DNA of 42,240 nucleotides, taken from Chloroflexota bacterium. GTDB taxonomy: Bacteria; Chloroflexota; Anaerolineae; Aggregatilineales; Phototrophicaceae. The notes beneath the pieces are model-generated. The model was given only the letters and a program-made list of their open reading frames with translations, was not told the origin of the DNA and searched no databases. The first letter of the stretch is position 1. Each line of letters begins with the position of its first letter. Below, one piece after another: positions 24,538-33,417 of this stretch. Where the stretch lies: contig WTGF01000080.1 of the NCBI GenBank assembly GCA_011525385.1, positions 1 to 42,240 on the forward strand, in the 5' to 3' direction. A program made the translations under genes and the position numbers.

Positions 24538-25026
24538 ATGACTTGGACAGCGCCAAAAACCGACTGGACAACCGGAGAACTGATTGCCGCTGACGATATG
24601 AACGCTATCGGAGAAAACCTGGCGGCGCTGAATAACCAAAAGGCGACAGCGATCTACACAACGACAGAGAGTATTTTTGCAACATCCAGCAGCCGTTCAT
24701 TTGTGGATGTTGACAGCGCAAATCTGAGTTTGACGATCACCACAACAGGTGGTGATGTGATGGTTCACCTCCTCGCTACAGGGCATCGTCACGACAACAG
24801 TGATCGAGTGCATATGTTGTTTGACATTGATGTCGATGGAAATCGACAAGGGGGCGACAACGGTCTTGCACGAATGTCGCTTGACCAGGCCTACTCACAG
24901 AACCTGAGCTTCACCTACATAGTTCAGGATTTGGACCCCGGTTCTCATACCTTTAAACTCCAGTGGAAGGGAGGCGGGATGGGAAGAATGCAAGCGGGCG
25001 CCCAATTCTGGGTGCGCGAGATCTAG
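24538..25026 (+). CDS. Phage-structural-like small protein, cassette C
   Basis: A 162-residue, more divergent paralogue of A and B. The N terminus reads MTWTAPKTDWTTGELIAADD and then MNAIGENLAALN. The central part has ANLSLTITTTGGDVMVHLLA and FDIDVDGNRQGGDNGLARM. The C terminus is SFTYIVQDLDPGSHTFKLQW ... QAGAQFWVREI, with a glycine-rich GGGMGRM replacing the charged GRSVRLF of B. It is the last cassette; the hairpin GGAGCCCT...AGGGCTCC follows at 25046. The WTxPxTW opening and WVREI ending are the fixed features of all three. Confidence 0.8.
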   Translation: MTWTAPKTDWTTGELIAADDMNAIGENLAALNNQKATAIYTTTESIFATSSSRSFVDVDSANLSLTITTTGGDVMVHLLATGHRHDNSDRVHMLFDIDVDGNRQGGDNGLARMSLDQAYSQNLSFTYIVQDLDPGSHTFKLQWKGGGMGRMQAGAQFWVREI

Positions 25027-25045
25027 CTTGCCCGTCCGCACGCAA

Positions 25046-25067
25046 GGAGCCCTCGCACAAGGGCTCC
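25046..25067 (+). terminator. GGAGCCCT/AGGGCTCC hairpin after cassette C
   Basis: An 8-bp perfect stem with a CGCACA loop, 20 nt after the stop codon. It is positioned like the hairpins after A and B but with compensating extra base pair GG/CC. Confidence 0.5.
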
Positions 25068-25104
25068 GATGAACAATCTCTGTGCCGTCAGTAAAACCAG
25101 GCAA

Positions 25105-25233
25105 GTCATGCAAATTTCGCATCAACGTCGAGCCGTAGGGGCGAGCCTTGGCTCGCCCACCGTTCCGGCTAGGTTTTGCGGGCGACCCGCCGGGTCCGCC
25201 CTACCGCCGACTATTGTTTTGGAGTTGCATGAC
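25105..25233. repeat. GTCATGCAA-ended interspersed element, copy 1
   Basis: A 129-bp element bounded by GTCATGCAA (25105-25113) and TTGCATGAC (25225-25233). Inside it has two palindromes, GGGGCGAGCC-TT-GGCTCGCCC and GGGCGACCC-GCC-GGGTCCGCCC, joined by CCGGCTAGGTTTTGC. Related copies lie at 28644-28757 and, inverted, 41803-41926. It fills most of the gap 25068-25358; the rest shows nothing clear. Confidence 0.75.
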
Positions 25234-25358
25234 TTTGTTGGTGCTGCTTCTGTGTCCTCGGTGGTGAAATAGCCTGTCATTTCTCCGGTACGAGAGTCGC
25301 GTTATTGAAATGCGCCACAGATCGCGGATGTCCGCGGCTGATCACTCGATTCCCGTGA

Positions 25359-28300
25359 TCACAGCGCATCCAAAGCGCCCAGCCCCAGCCCGCGAATCGT
25401 CTCGTTAAAGGCCGCGACCTTCTCGCCCAGATCCGTATTCACCCGCTCGATATGACCATCCAGTTGCGCCGAAAGCTGCTCAAAGACCTCAACCGCTTGC
25501 CGCGGCGGCGCATAATCGGCGCTATCCACCGATTCAAACAGCGCGTTGAACTTCTCGTGCAAGCCGCTGGGATACAACTGCGACTCGCTGATGCCAGTAT
25601 TGATCAACAGCGGCAACAGCGCGTCCACGTCCGCAAGGATCGCCGCGGCCGCCGCGGAAACAGCCCCGTCATCGCAGCGCGCCCTCCAACTCTCCACCTG
25701 CCCCTTGAGCGCCACCAGCTTGTTGAGCAATTGATTGTTCTGCGACAGCCGATCGCGGATCCTCAGCAGCAGGTCCTTCTGCGCCGCAAAGGCTTCCGCC
25801 GTCGTCTCCAGCCGCGGATCGGCGTGTACTTCGAAGTTCTGCCGGCAACGCTCCGCGCCGACGACAAGTTCCGCGACATATTCGCCCGGCACGACCAAGG
25901 GACCGTCAGGCCGCTCCCAGGAAGCCAGCGACTCATCGACATCAACCGCGCCCGGATAGCGCAGGTTCCAGTGAAAACGATTCAGCCCGGCCTCCCCCGG
26001 AAAGCCATCCGCCTCGGAAGCGCTGCTGTAAGACCGGATCAAAGCGCCATCCAGGTCGCGGATATGCAACTCGACGGGCGCATCGCCTGCCCCCGCCAAA
26101 TAGTAACAGAAGACCACGCCCGGGCGCGGATTCTGCCCCGCGTTCAGGAACTGCGGCAAGTCCGAATCGTCGCGATATTCCAGCGCCGCGACGCTTGTGC
26201 CGATGCGCCCGAAATTCAGCTTGTTGCTATCCTGCGCCCCATACCAACTGCCGAAACGGCCGTAATCGCGCATGCGCGTTTTTGGCGCCGGCGCGAACAA
26301 ATGCGCGCCCGCCGCAGGCAAATCAGCCGCCGCCTGATGCAAAGGCGCCAGATCATCGAGTATCCAAAACGAGCGGCCATGCGTCGCCACCACCAAGTCC
26401 TGATCCTTGATCACCAGATCGTGTATCGGACAAACCGGCAAATTGCCAATCATACGCTGCCAGTTTTCGCCGTCATCAAAGGATATATACAAACCCGTCT
26501 CCGTCCCTGCGTAAAGCAAACCGCGCCGATTGGGATCCTCGCGAATGACCCGCGTGAATTCGTCATCCGGGATGCCATTCGTGATCGGCCTCCAGGTCTT
26601 GCCATAATCAGTCGTCTTGTACAAATAAGGGCGCGTATCGTCCAGTTTGTAGCGCGTGGCAGCCAGATACGCGGCGCCCGCTTCGTGTGGCGAGGCCTCA
26701 ATGATGCTGATCAGCGCCCATTCCGGCAGATCCGGCGGACTGATCTCTTCCCATTCGCGCCCGCCATCGTCCGATATATGTACCAAACCATCATCCGTGC
26801 CCGCCCAAAGCACGCCGGCTTCGTGGTGCGATTCCGCCAATGCGAAAATGGTGCAATAGACTTCGGCGCCGGTATTATCCCGCGTGATCGGACCGCCGGA
26901 GGCCCGCAGCTTGTCGGGATCGTCGCGCGTCAGATCGGGACTGAGCGTTTCGAAGCTTGCCCCCAAATCCGTCGACAGATGCAGGCGATTGCTCGCGACA
27001 TAAAGCAGGTCGGGATTGTGCCGCGAAAACATGATGGGAAAGGTCCACTGAAAACGATATTTCAAACCTTCGCTGCCCACGCCCCAGCCATACAACTCGG
27101 GCCAAACGGTGATATCCCAAACCTGACCGCTGCGATGATTGTAAAGCGACATGATGTCGTTGTAAGCGCGTTGGCCCTGCGGTCCCGAGGCGACAACATA
27201 CGCTGGATCATCCGGTTTGATGGCGATATAGCCGCTCTCGCCGCCGCCCGGCGCGTACCAGTCCCGTTCGTGGATGGCGCCGTCAATCGTCGCGCTCGGT
27301 ACGGTAATGGCGCTGTTGTCCTGCTGCGATCCGTAGACTCGATAAGGAAACTGATCGTCCGTACAGACGTGATATAACTGTGCCGTCGGCTGGTTATAGA
27401 TGGAGGACCAACTCATACCGCCGTTGAAGGAAACGCAAGCGCCGCCATCGTTGCCGTCAATCATGCGCCGATTATTACCTGGGTCGATCCACAGCGCGTG
27501 ATCGTCGCCGTGTGGAATCGGAATCGCCTCAAACGAAGCGCCCCCGTCGATCGATTTCCAGAAGCTGTAATTCTGTACATAGACCGTGTCCGGATCTTGC
27601 GTATCGGCCGTGATATGCATGTAATACCAGGGTCGGGTCCGCAACAGCGACTGTTCGCTGAGGCGAATCCAGGTCTCACCATAATCATCCGAGCGAAAGA
27701 CAGCGCCATCATTCGCTTCGATCACCGCCCAAACGCGCCCGGCTTGCGCCGGTGATATGGCCACGCCGATCTTGCCCAAAACGCCCTGCGGCAAACCGGG
27801 CCTGCGCGAGACCTCTTCCCAATTGTCGCCGCCATCCATGCTGCGCCACAATCCGCACTCCGGACCGCCGCTCTCCAGACGATGCGGGTAGCGCTGCGCC
27901 TGCCAAATCGCCGCGAACAGAATCCGCGGATTATTGACGTCCATCGACACATCGTGCGAGCCGGCGGTATCGCTCTTGTAAAGCACCTTTTCCCAGTTCT
28001 CTCCGCCATCCCGCGAGCGAAACACGCCGCGTTCGTTATTCGGTCCAAAGGCATGGCCCAGCGCCGCGGCGTAGACGATATCGGGATCGCGCGGATGAAC
28101 CTGAATCTTGCCGATATGCCGCGTGTCGCTCAAACCCATGTGCCGCCAACTCAAGCCGGCGTCAACCGACTTGTAAATGCCATCCCCGTGCGACACATTG
28201 CCGCGGATCGATGTCTCCCCGGTACCGGCGTAGATGACGTTGGGATCCGCTGTCGACACCGTCAGGGCGCCGATCGCGGCCGTATTGAAATAACCATCCG

Positions 28301-28505
28301 AGACATTGCGCCAATACTGCCCTCCGTCGGTCGTCTTCCAAACACCGCCGGCGCATGCCCCGAAATAAAATGTCATGGGATCCGACACATCGCCCGCGAC
28401 CGCCACCACGCGTCCGCCGCGATGCGGTCCAATGCAGCGAAATTCAAGATTATCAAGCAATTGCTGTCGTACGCTCTGTATAGGGTCTTGACTTGCTCCA
28501 TCCAT
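25359..28505 (-). CDS. Large BNR/Asp-box repeat protein (sortilin-like beta-propeller)
   Basis: A 1048-residue protein made mainly of beta-propeller blades (about residues 15-740) marked by roughly ten Asp-box motifs such as KTTDGGQYW, KSVDAGLSW, RSRDGGENW, RSMDGGDNW, RSDDYGETW, KTTDYGKTW and ISFDDGENW. The C-terminal 300 residues contain an Ig-like segment (VELHIRDLDGALIRSY) and a helical end. It resembles the VPS10/sortilin-like proteins often annotated as glycosyl hydrolases, but no catalytic residues could be identified. No signal peptide is seen, unlike many homologues, so a cytosolic location is suggested. It lies downstream of two S9 peptidase genes in the same direction, with a 338-bp repeat-containing gap. 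Confidence 0.85.
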   Translation of the reverse strand: MDGASQDPIQSVRQQLLDNLEFRCIGPHRGGRVVAVAGDVSDPMTFYFGACAGGVWKTTDGGQYWRNVSDGYFNTAAIGALTVSTADPNVIYAGTGETSIRGNVSHGDGIYKSVDAGLSWRHMGLSDTRHIGKIQVHPRDPDIVYAAALGHAFGPNNERGVFRSRDGGENWEKVLYKSDTAGSHDVSMDVNNPRILFAAIWQAQRYPHRLESGGPECGLWRSMDGGDNWEEVSRRPGLPQGVLGKIGVAISPAQAGRVWAVIEANDGAVFRSDDYGETWIRLSEQSLLRTRPWYYMHITADTQDPDTVYVQNYSFWKSIDGGASFEAIPIPHGDDHALWIDPGNNRRMIDGNDGGACVSFNGGMSWSSIYNQPTAQLYHVCTDDQFPYRVYGSQQDNSAITVPSATIDGAIHERDWYAPGGGESGYIAIKPDDPAYVVASGPQGQRAYNDIMSLYNHRSGQVWDITVWPELYGWGVGSEGLKYRFQWTFPIMFSRHNPDLLYVASNRLHLSTDLGASFETLSPDLTRDDPDKLRASGGPITRDNTGAEVYCTIFALAESHHEAGVLWAGTDDGLVHISDDGGREWEEISPPDLPEWALISIIEASPHEAGAAYLAATRYKLDDTRPYLYKTTDYGKTWRPITNGIPDDEFTRVIREDPNRRGLLYAGTETGLYISFDDGENWQRMIGNLPVCPIHDLVIKDQDLVVATHGRSFWILDDLAPLHQAAADLPAAGAHLFAPAPKTRMRDYGRFGSWYGAQDSNKLNFGRIGTSVAALEYRDDSDLPQFLNAGQNPRPGVVFCYYLAGAGDAPVELHIRDLDGALIRSYSSASEADGFPGEAGLNRFHWNLRYPGAVDVDESLASWERPDGPLVVPGEYVAELVVGAERCRQNFEVHADPRLETTAEAFAAQKDLLLRIRDRLSQNNQLLNKLVALKGQVESWRARCDDGAVSAAAAAILADVDALLPLLINTGISESQLYPSGLHEKFNALFESVDSADYAPPRQAVEVFEQLSAQLDGHIERVNTDLGEKVAAFNETIRGLGLGALDAL

Positions 28506-28643
28506 TTACACACCTTCCATTCCGCAAAAATCCCGGTCTTTATCCCGGTTATTAGGACAGCCCATGTTGCAACAAATGATTGTACCTGACCCGAATCTGT
28601 CTAGGTTTGTATTTCTCAGTAATTCCAAGAAAATAATGCAATA

Positions 28644-28757
28644 AAATGCAAGGTGACTGTAGGGGCGAGCCTTGGCTCGCCCACCGCTCCGGCTAGGTTT
28701 TGCGGGCGACCCGCCGGGTCGCCCCTACCGCCGATTGTTATTTTCGAGTTGCATGAC
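28644..28757. repeat. GTCATGCAA-ended interspersed element, copy 2
   Basis: Nearly identical to the core of the element at 25105-25233 (GTAGGGGCGAGCCTTGGCTC onward, through the CCGGCTAGGTTTTGC linker), with an intact right end TTGCATGAC (28749-28757) but a degenerate left end (ATGCAA at 28646). It also shares about 40 bp beyond the right end (CTTCTGTG..CTC.G..GTGAA). It occupies the gap between the POP and BNR genes (28506-28843). Confidence 0.75.
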
Positions 28758-28843
28758 TTTGTTTGTCCTACTTCTGTGCCCTCTGTTGTGAAGTACCTGT
28801 AATGTGTTCGGCAGCCAAGGAAACAGTCGGATTTGTCCCTTCC

Positions 28844-30922
28844 CTACTCCACGCCCATGTCGAAAACGCGATTGAGAAAGGCGAAGATATCCACCTGCTC
28901 TTCGATCAACTTCGAAGTCGCTTTTCCCAAGGCATGTCCGGCTCTGGTCAGGACGCGCAACAGAATAACGTTGTCACTCTCATTGGCGGCTTGCAGGGCG
29001 GCGGCGAGCTTCTTGGAGTGCATCGGCACCACCCGATCGTCGTGATCCGCCGTCAGGATCAGGATCGGCGGATATTCCTGCCCGGCACTGATATTGTGCA
29101 GCGGACCGTACGCTACAAGAAAATCGAAATGCTCCTTGCTGCTTTCGGCATCGCCATACTCGGTGGTCCAATAGCGTCCCGAGGTAAAGTATTTGAAGCG
29201 AAGCATGTCGATAGTCGGCACATGACACAAAATCGCGCCGTATAAGTCCGGGCGCTGCGTCATGCAGACCGCCACCAGCAAGCCGCCATTGCTCCTGCCC
29301 TCAATCGCCAGCTTCCGGTTCGAGGTATATTTGTTCTCGATCAGCCATTCCGCCGCCGCGTGAATGTCATCGTAGGTCTTCTGCCGGCCAGCGAACATAC
29401 CGGCGCGATGCCAGGCTTCGCCGTATTCACCCCCGCCACGGATATTGGCAACGACGAATATCCCCCCGTTTTCCAACCAGACCGGCAACCATTCGCGGTA
29501 TCTCGGCGTTTGACTGAAGCTGTAACCGCCGTAGGCATACATGATGGCCGGATTGTCGCCATTCAGGTCCAGTCCCTTCTTGCAGGTGATGAAGATTGGA
29601 ACCTTCGTGCCATCTGCAGATGGACAAAATGCCTGTCTCGTTTCGTATCGGTCGGGATCAAACGAGGGCGCCGTCGCTTCGAAAACCGGCTGCGTTTCGC
29701 CAGTCGCGAAGTCATATTGCAGTATTTGTGTCGGTTGCAAAAACGAGGTCCAGGCGATGAACATCTTATCATCTTTGGCCCCCCCAAAGGCGCCGGCATG
29801 CTCCCGCTCGGCCACGGCTCCCATCCCGGGCGGCAGCAGCTCGCGGTCAAGTGAGCCGTCTTTATTGTAGATCTTGATCACATGTCGGCAGAGGCGCATT
29901 GCAGTTACCACAAACTGCTGATTGACGATCGCGACGCCGGCGATGGCTTCTTCACTTTCCGGCACCACATCCACCCAGTTTTCGCTCGCCGGATTATTGA
30001 TATCCACCGCGACTACGCGCCAGTTCAGCGCGCCGTTGCTTGTCAGGATGTAAAAGATATCGCCATCGTTGCCGACAAAACGGTATTCGTCGTCCAATTC
30101 ATCAAAGAGTCGGACGAAGTCGCCTTCATCGTCGATCGGCCTGTAATACAGGCGATTGGCAATCCGCGATTCCCAAGTGATATCGAGAATCAGAAATCGA
30201 TCATCCGAGCTGACCGAGGCGCTTAACTGAATGCCCTTGCGCCCCGGATCATCGTAGATCAGTTTGTCCTCAGCTTGTTGCGTCCCAAGTTTGTGGTAGT
30301 ACACCTGATAAGACACTTCTGGATTGGCGGGGCCTTCGTCTGGCGCGCCGTCCGTATATCGGCTGTAATAAAAGCCGGAGCCATCCTTACGCCAAGCCAC
30401 CGACGAGAATTTCAACTCTTCCAAATCGTCATCCAGATCCGCGCCGCTTTCCACATCCCGCAAGCGAAACTTGACCCAGTCCAGACCACCGTCCGAAACG
30501 GCGTACATCACCAGCCGTCCGTCGCCCGTCGGCTGCCAGTCAAAGATCGCCACCGTGCCGTCGTCGCTAAGAGTGTTCGGGTCAACCAGCACCCGCTCGG
30601 GAGCGTCTCCCTCTTGCACATAGAGGACGGGCTGTTGCTGCAAGCCATCGTTCCGCATGTAGAAGAGCTTGTCGCCGCGCTTGCGCGGAATCTCGAATTT
30701 GGGGTAATCCCATACCTCGCGCAGTCGCCGCTTAAAGGTGTCACGCCCTTCCAGGCCGGTTAACACTTCCATCGCCAGGTCGTGCTGCTTCCCCGTCCAC
30801 TCCAGCACTTCCGGATCTTCGGCGTCTTCCAGCCAGCGATAAGGATCGGCCACCATAGTGCCAAAGAAATCGTCGACGACATCGACCTTGCGCGTTTCGG
30901 GATAACCGAGTTTTCCAAACAT
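28844..30922 (-). CDS. Prolyl oligopeptidase family serine peptidase (S9A)
   Basis: A 692-residue S9A peptidase that cleaves short peptides after proline. The N-terminal propeller (about 60-400) is followed by an alpha/beta-hydrolase domain with the full triad: S544 in EGRSNGG, D629 in ADHDDRVVP and H663 in RAGHALGK. YPETRKVDVVDDFFGTMVADPYRWLED at the N terminus is a family hallmark (start MFGKLGYPETRK). ATG 30922 with AAAGGATG just upstream is the right start; an open extension of 50 residues overlaps the next gene and lacks family similarity. No signal peptide, so it should act on imported peptides in the cytosol. It lies 73 bp downstream of another S9 peptidase gene. Confidence 0.93.
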   Translation of the reverse strand: MFGKLGYPETRKVDVVDDFFGTMVADPYRWLEDAEDPEVLEWTGKQHDLAMEVLTGLEGRDTFKRRLREVWDYPKFEIPRKRGDKLFYMRNDGLQQQPVLYVQEGDAPERVLVDPNTLSDDGTVAIFDWQPTGDGRLVMYAVSDGGLDWVKFRLRDVESGADLDDDLEELKFSSVAWRKDGSGFYYSRYTDGAPDEGPANPEVSYQVYYHKLGTQQAEDKLIYDDPGRKGIQLSASVSSDDRFLILDITWESRIANRLYYRPIDDEGDFVRLFDELDDEYRFVGNDGDIFYILTSNGALNWRVVAVDINNPASENWVDVVPESEEAIAGVAIVNQQFVVTAMRLCRHVIKIYNKDGSLDRELLPPGMGAVAEREHAGAFGGAKDDKMFIAWTSFLQPTQILQYDFATGETQPVFEATAPSFDPDRYETRQAFCPSADGTKVPIFITCKKGLDLNGDNPAIMYAYGGYSFSQTPRYREWLPVWLENGGIFVVANIRGGGEYGEAWHRAGMFAGRQKTYDDIHAAAEWLIENKYTSNRKLAIEGRSNGGLLVAVCMTQRPDLYGAILCHVPTIDMLRFKYFTSGRYWTTEYGDAESSKEHFDFLVAYGPLHNISAGQEYPPILILTADHDDRVVPMHSKKLAAALQAANESDNVILLRVLTRAGHALGKATSKLIEEQVDIFAFLNRVFDMGVE

Positions 30923-30995
30923 ATCTACATCCTTTTCAGATAAACAAAACTCTATATGCCACTCAGGCGCCAAGAAATGCGCGCCATACGCTCTT

Positions 30996-33302
30996 TCACT
31001 GGATTTGATATCCCGCCGGCGGATCGACGCCCAGCAGGTGCTGTACAAAATAATCCCAGCGACGCCGCACAAAGTAAGGATGCGTGGTGCAAGCGTGCGG
31101 TTGATTAGGCATGATCAGCAGATCAAAGTCCTTGTTGGCTTTGATCAGCGCGTCCACCACCACCAGGGTTGACGCCACATGTACATTCTCGTCCATATCA
31201 CCGTGTATCAGTAACAGCTTGCCTTGAAGATTATGCGCGTGGTTTTGGTTCGCGGAAAACACATAGTGCTCGGCCACCGGCAGCCCCATATAACGCTCGA
31301 CCCAGGTGGCTTTGTCCAGCCGGTGATCATGATTGCCCGCCGACGACACCGCAACCTTGTAGAAGTCCGGATAGGCGAACATCGCCCGACACGACGCATA
31401 ACCGCCGGCCGAATGCCCGAAGATGCCAACGCGCGAAATATCCAGGTAGTCGAAACGGTCGGCAAGCTGTCGAATGGCGGCGATATGATCGGGTAATCCA
31501 TTGTCCGGCAGGTTGCGATAACTGTGATCGTGATGCGCCTTGGAGCGGCCCGGCATGCCCAGGCCATCGATCATCACCACCACGAATCCCAACTCCGCCA
31601 GCGCCTGCGCCTGCCAAAAATTGCTTTCGCGCTCGCGAACAGCATCGGCAAATGCCGCCGGCGCCTGGATCGCTTGCGGGCCCCCGTAAATGTAATCAAT
31701 CACCGGGTATGCCGCCCCCTCGTCCAAATCCGAGGGGCGGTAGATCACGCCATATATGTCCGTGCTGCCATCGCGCGCTTTGGCTTTGAATCGCTCCGGC
31801 TTCCGCCAGCACGTCGCTTCCAGTTCGCTAATGTTCGCCACCTCAAGTTCACGTATCAACTTGCCATCCGCGCTGCGTAACAAGATCACCGGCGCTTGAT
31901 CAACCGTCGAATAATTGTCGATAAAACAGCTGCCGCCCGGCGCAAAGGCGACTGTGTGGTCGGCATCTTCCGGCGTGAGCAACTCCGGCTCGCTACCCTC
32001 CAGGCTGACGCGATACAAATGGCTGAAATAGGGATCGCGATCGGCTTCCCGCCCGACAGCCGTGAAATAGACCATGCCGCCGTCTTCATCCACATATTTC
32101 ACCTGGCTCACCTCATAAGCGCCCGATGTAAGCTGACGAATCAAGGATCCGCTTTCCGCGTCATACAAATACAGATGCCCCCAACCATCCCGCTGCGAAT
32201 ACCAAATGACGCGACTGCCCCCGGCGAAAACCCGCACGCTTGAATTGCCGCGCCAAATCGAGGGATCAATGCCGGTGCTGCACTCTTCCGAAATGGCGCT
32301 GCGCGCCGCGCCCGTCTCCGCATCGATAATGATCAAATCCATTTGAAAATAGCCGCGACCCTGCCGCAGGAAATAGATCGCGCTCGAGTCTTCCGACCAC
32401 CACAAACAATCGTCGTTAATCGGCGGACCGTGATACTGTACTTCCTTCGCTTCCAGATCAATGCGGGTCGTCGAACCGTCGTTCAGATCCGCGCAGACCA
32501 GCGTGGCCAAAGGCACCATCTCATCGCCGGGCAAGGGATAGGCATAGGAATGCACATGCGGTCGAACGCTGCCGTCTTGCGTCACCGATTGCACCAGATG
32601 AAACTGCGGCGCTTCCCGCTGATCGACGCGGCAGAACAGCAGCCGGTTGCTATCCGGCGACCAGCGAATCGCCGGCGGCGGCGCATCTTCAATGCCACCC
32701 GTTGTCAGCGGCGAAAGCAGCGGCTCGCCATAGTCGTTTTTCGCTTCGCCATCGTCGGTGATCGCGCGTTCTTCCCCGCTGTACACGGAGCGAACCCATA
32801 CATTATGATCGCGTGTATAGGCTTCCCACTGTCCATCGGGCGAAAGCACTTTGTCCTTCGGCGGATTCGGCACATCGCCCAGGCGCATACAGTCATACGT
32901 GCTCAATTCACAGGACCAGCGTCCACTGGCTCCCGCCACATCAATGTCAAAGACGACGCTCTGACCATTGTTGCTATACTCGATTTCGCTAAAGGGCAAT
33001 TGCCCGGCCTGGCAGGGCCTGCCCGTCGCTTGACTGAGCGCGGCAGCCAATCGTTGATGATCGAAGGCGGCTTTTACTTCGCCACTGGCCGGATCGACCA
33101 GCATAAACTCAACGCCCGCCAGTGATTTCCATCGATACCAAAAGCGATCAGACCCCTCGATCCAGCGGGGTCTGATTGTCAGATCGGAGCTCAGCTTGGT
33201 CGCATTACCCGGCAGCAGCCGCTCCGCTCGCGCGTAACGCTGCCGCATGCCTGTCCCGGCCCGGGGCTCGCCTTCGCGCGCCAGCTTCATCTGTAATTCC
33301 AT
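30996..33302 (-). CDS. S9 family peptidase, dipeptidyl-peptidase IV-like
   Basis: A 768-residue S9B/S9C peptidase with a DPP4 N-terminal propeller (about 60-520) and a C-terminal hydrolase domain. The catalytic triad is S631 (FGHSAGGY), D704 (HGDMDENVH) and H741 (TTHPYF). YIYGGPQAIQ near 570 is typical of the oxyanion-side loop. ATG 33302 (MELQMKLARE) with GAGGAC upstream is preferred over the earlier in-frame codon. No signal peptide or membrane anchor is seen. It lies 115 bp after the set-3 DppC-type permease gene and before the prolyl oligopeptidase, suggesting an import-then-digest operon. Confidence 0.92.
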   Translation of the reverse strand: MELQMKLAREGEPRAGTGMRQRYARAERLLPGNATKLSSDLTIRPRWIEGSDRFWYRWKSLAGVEFMLVDPASGEVKAAFDHQRLAAALSQATGRPCQAGQLPFSEIEYSNNGQSVVFDIDVAGASGRWSCELSTYDCMRLGDVPNPPKDKVLSPDGQWEAYTRDHNVWVRSVYSGEERAITDDGEAKNDYGEPLLSPLTTGGIEDAPPPAIRWSPDSNRLLFCRVDQREAPQFHLVQSVTQDGSVRPHVHSYAYPLPGDEMVPLATLVCADLNDGSTTRIDLEAKEVQYHGPPINDDCLWWSEDSSAIYFLRQGRGYFQMDLIIIDAETGAARSAISEECSTGIDPSIWRGNSSVRVFAGGSRVIWYSQRDGWGHLYLYDAESGSLIRQLTSGAYEVSQVKYVDEDGGMVYFTAVGREADRDPYFSHLYRVSLEGSEPELLTPEDADHTVAFAPGGSCFIDNYSTVDQAPVILLRSADGKLIRELEVANISELEATCWRKPERFKAKARDGSTDIYGVIYRPSDLDEGAAYPVIDYIYGGPQAIQAPAAFADAVRERESNFWQAQALAELGFVVVMIDGLGMPGRSKAHHDHSYRNLPDNGLPDHIAAIRQLADRFDYLDISRVGIFGHSAGGYASCRAMFAYPDFYKVAVSSAGNHDHRLDKATWVERYMGLPVAEHYVFSANQNHAHNLQGKLLLIHGDMDENVHVASTLVVVDALIKANKDFDLLIMPNQPHACTTHPYFVRRRWDYFVQHLLGVDPPAGYQIQ

Positions 33303-33417
33303 CTTAAGTCCTCGCAATAATCAGTCTTGTTCAACAGGTACATTGATTACACATTTCATATGCGCCAAAACGAAAGCGCCGAAATGAGCGGATGGTCGCG
33401 TTTTGCCGCGCAAAGGA

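Noticed and set aside
24356..24541. 61-codon open frame filling the leader of cassette C and overlapping the gene's ATG
   Set aside because: The frame is not kept in cassette B (a 1-nt length difference and an early stop) and has no ATG in cassette A, so RNA-level conservation explains it better than a peptide.
22480..25067. Diversity-generating retroelement or CRISPR-like array
   Set aside because: No reverse transcriptase, template repeat or short regularly spaced repeats are present; the units are full genes of about 900 bp.
25452..27377. 641-codon plus-strand open frame
   Set aside because: Antisense to the BNR-repeat gene, which has clear family motifs; the antisense product is arginine-rich and low in recognisable domains.
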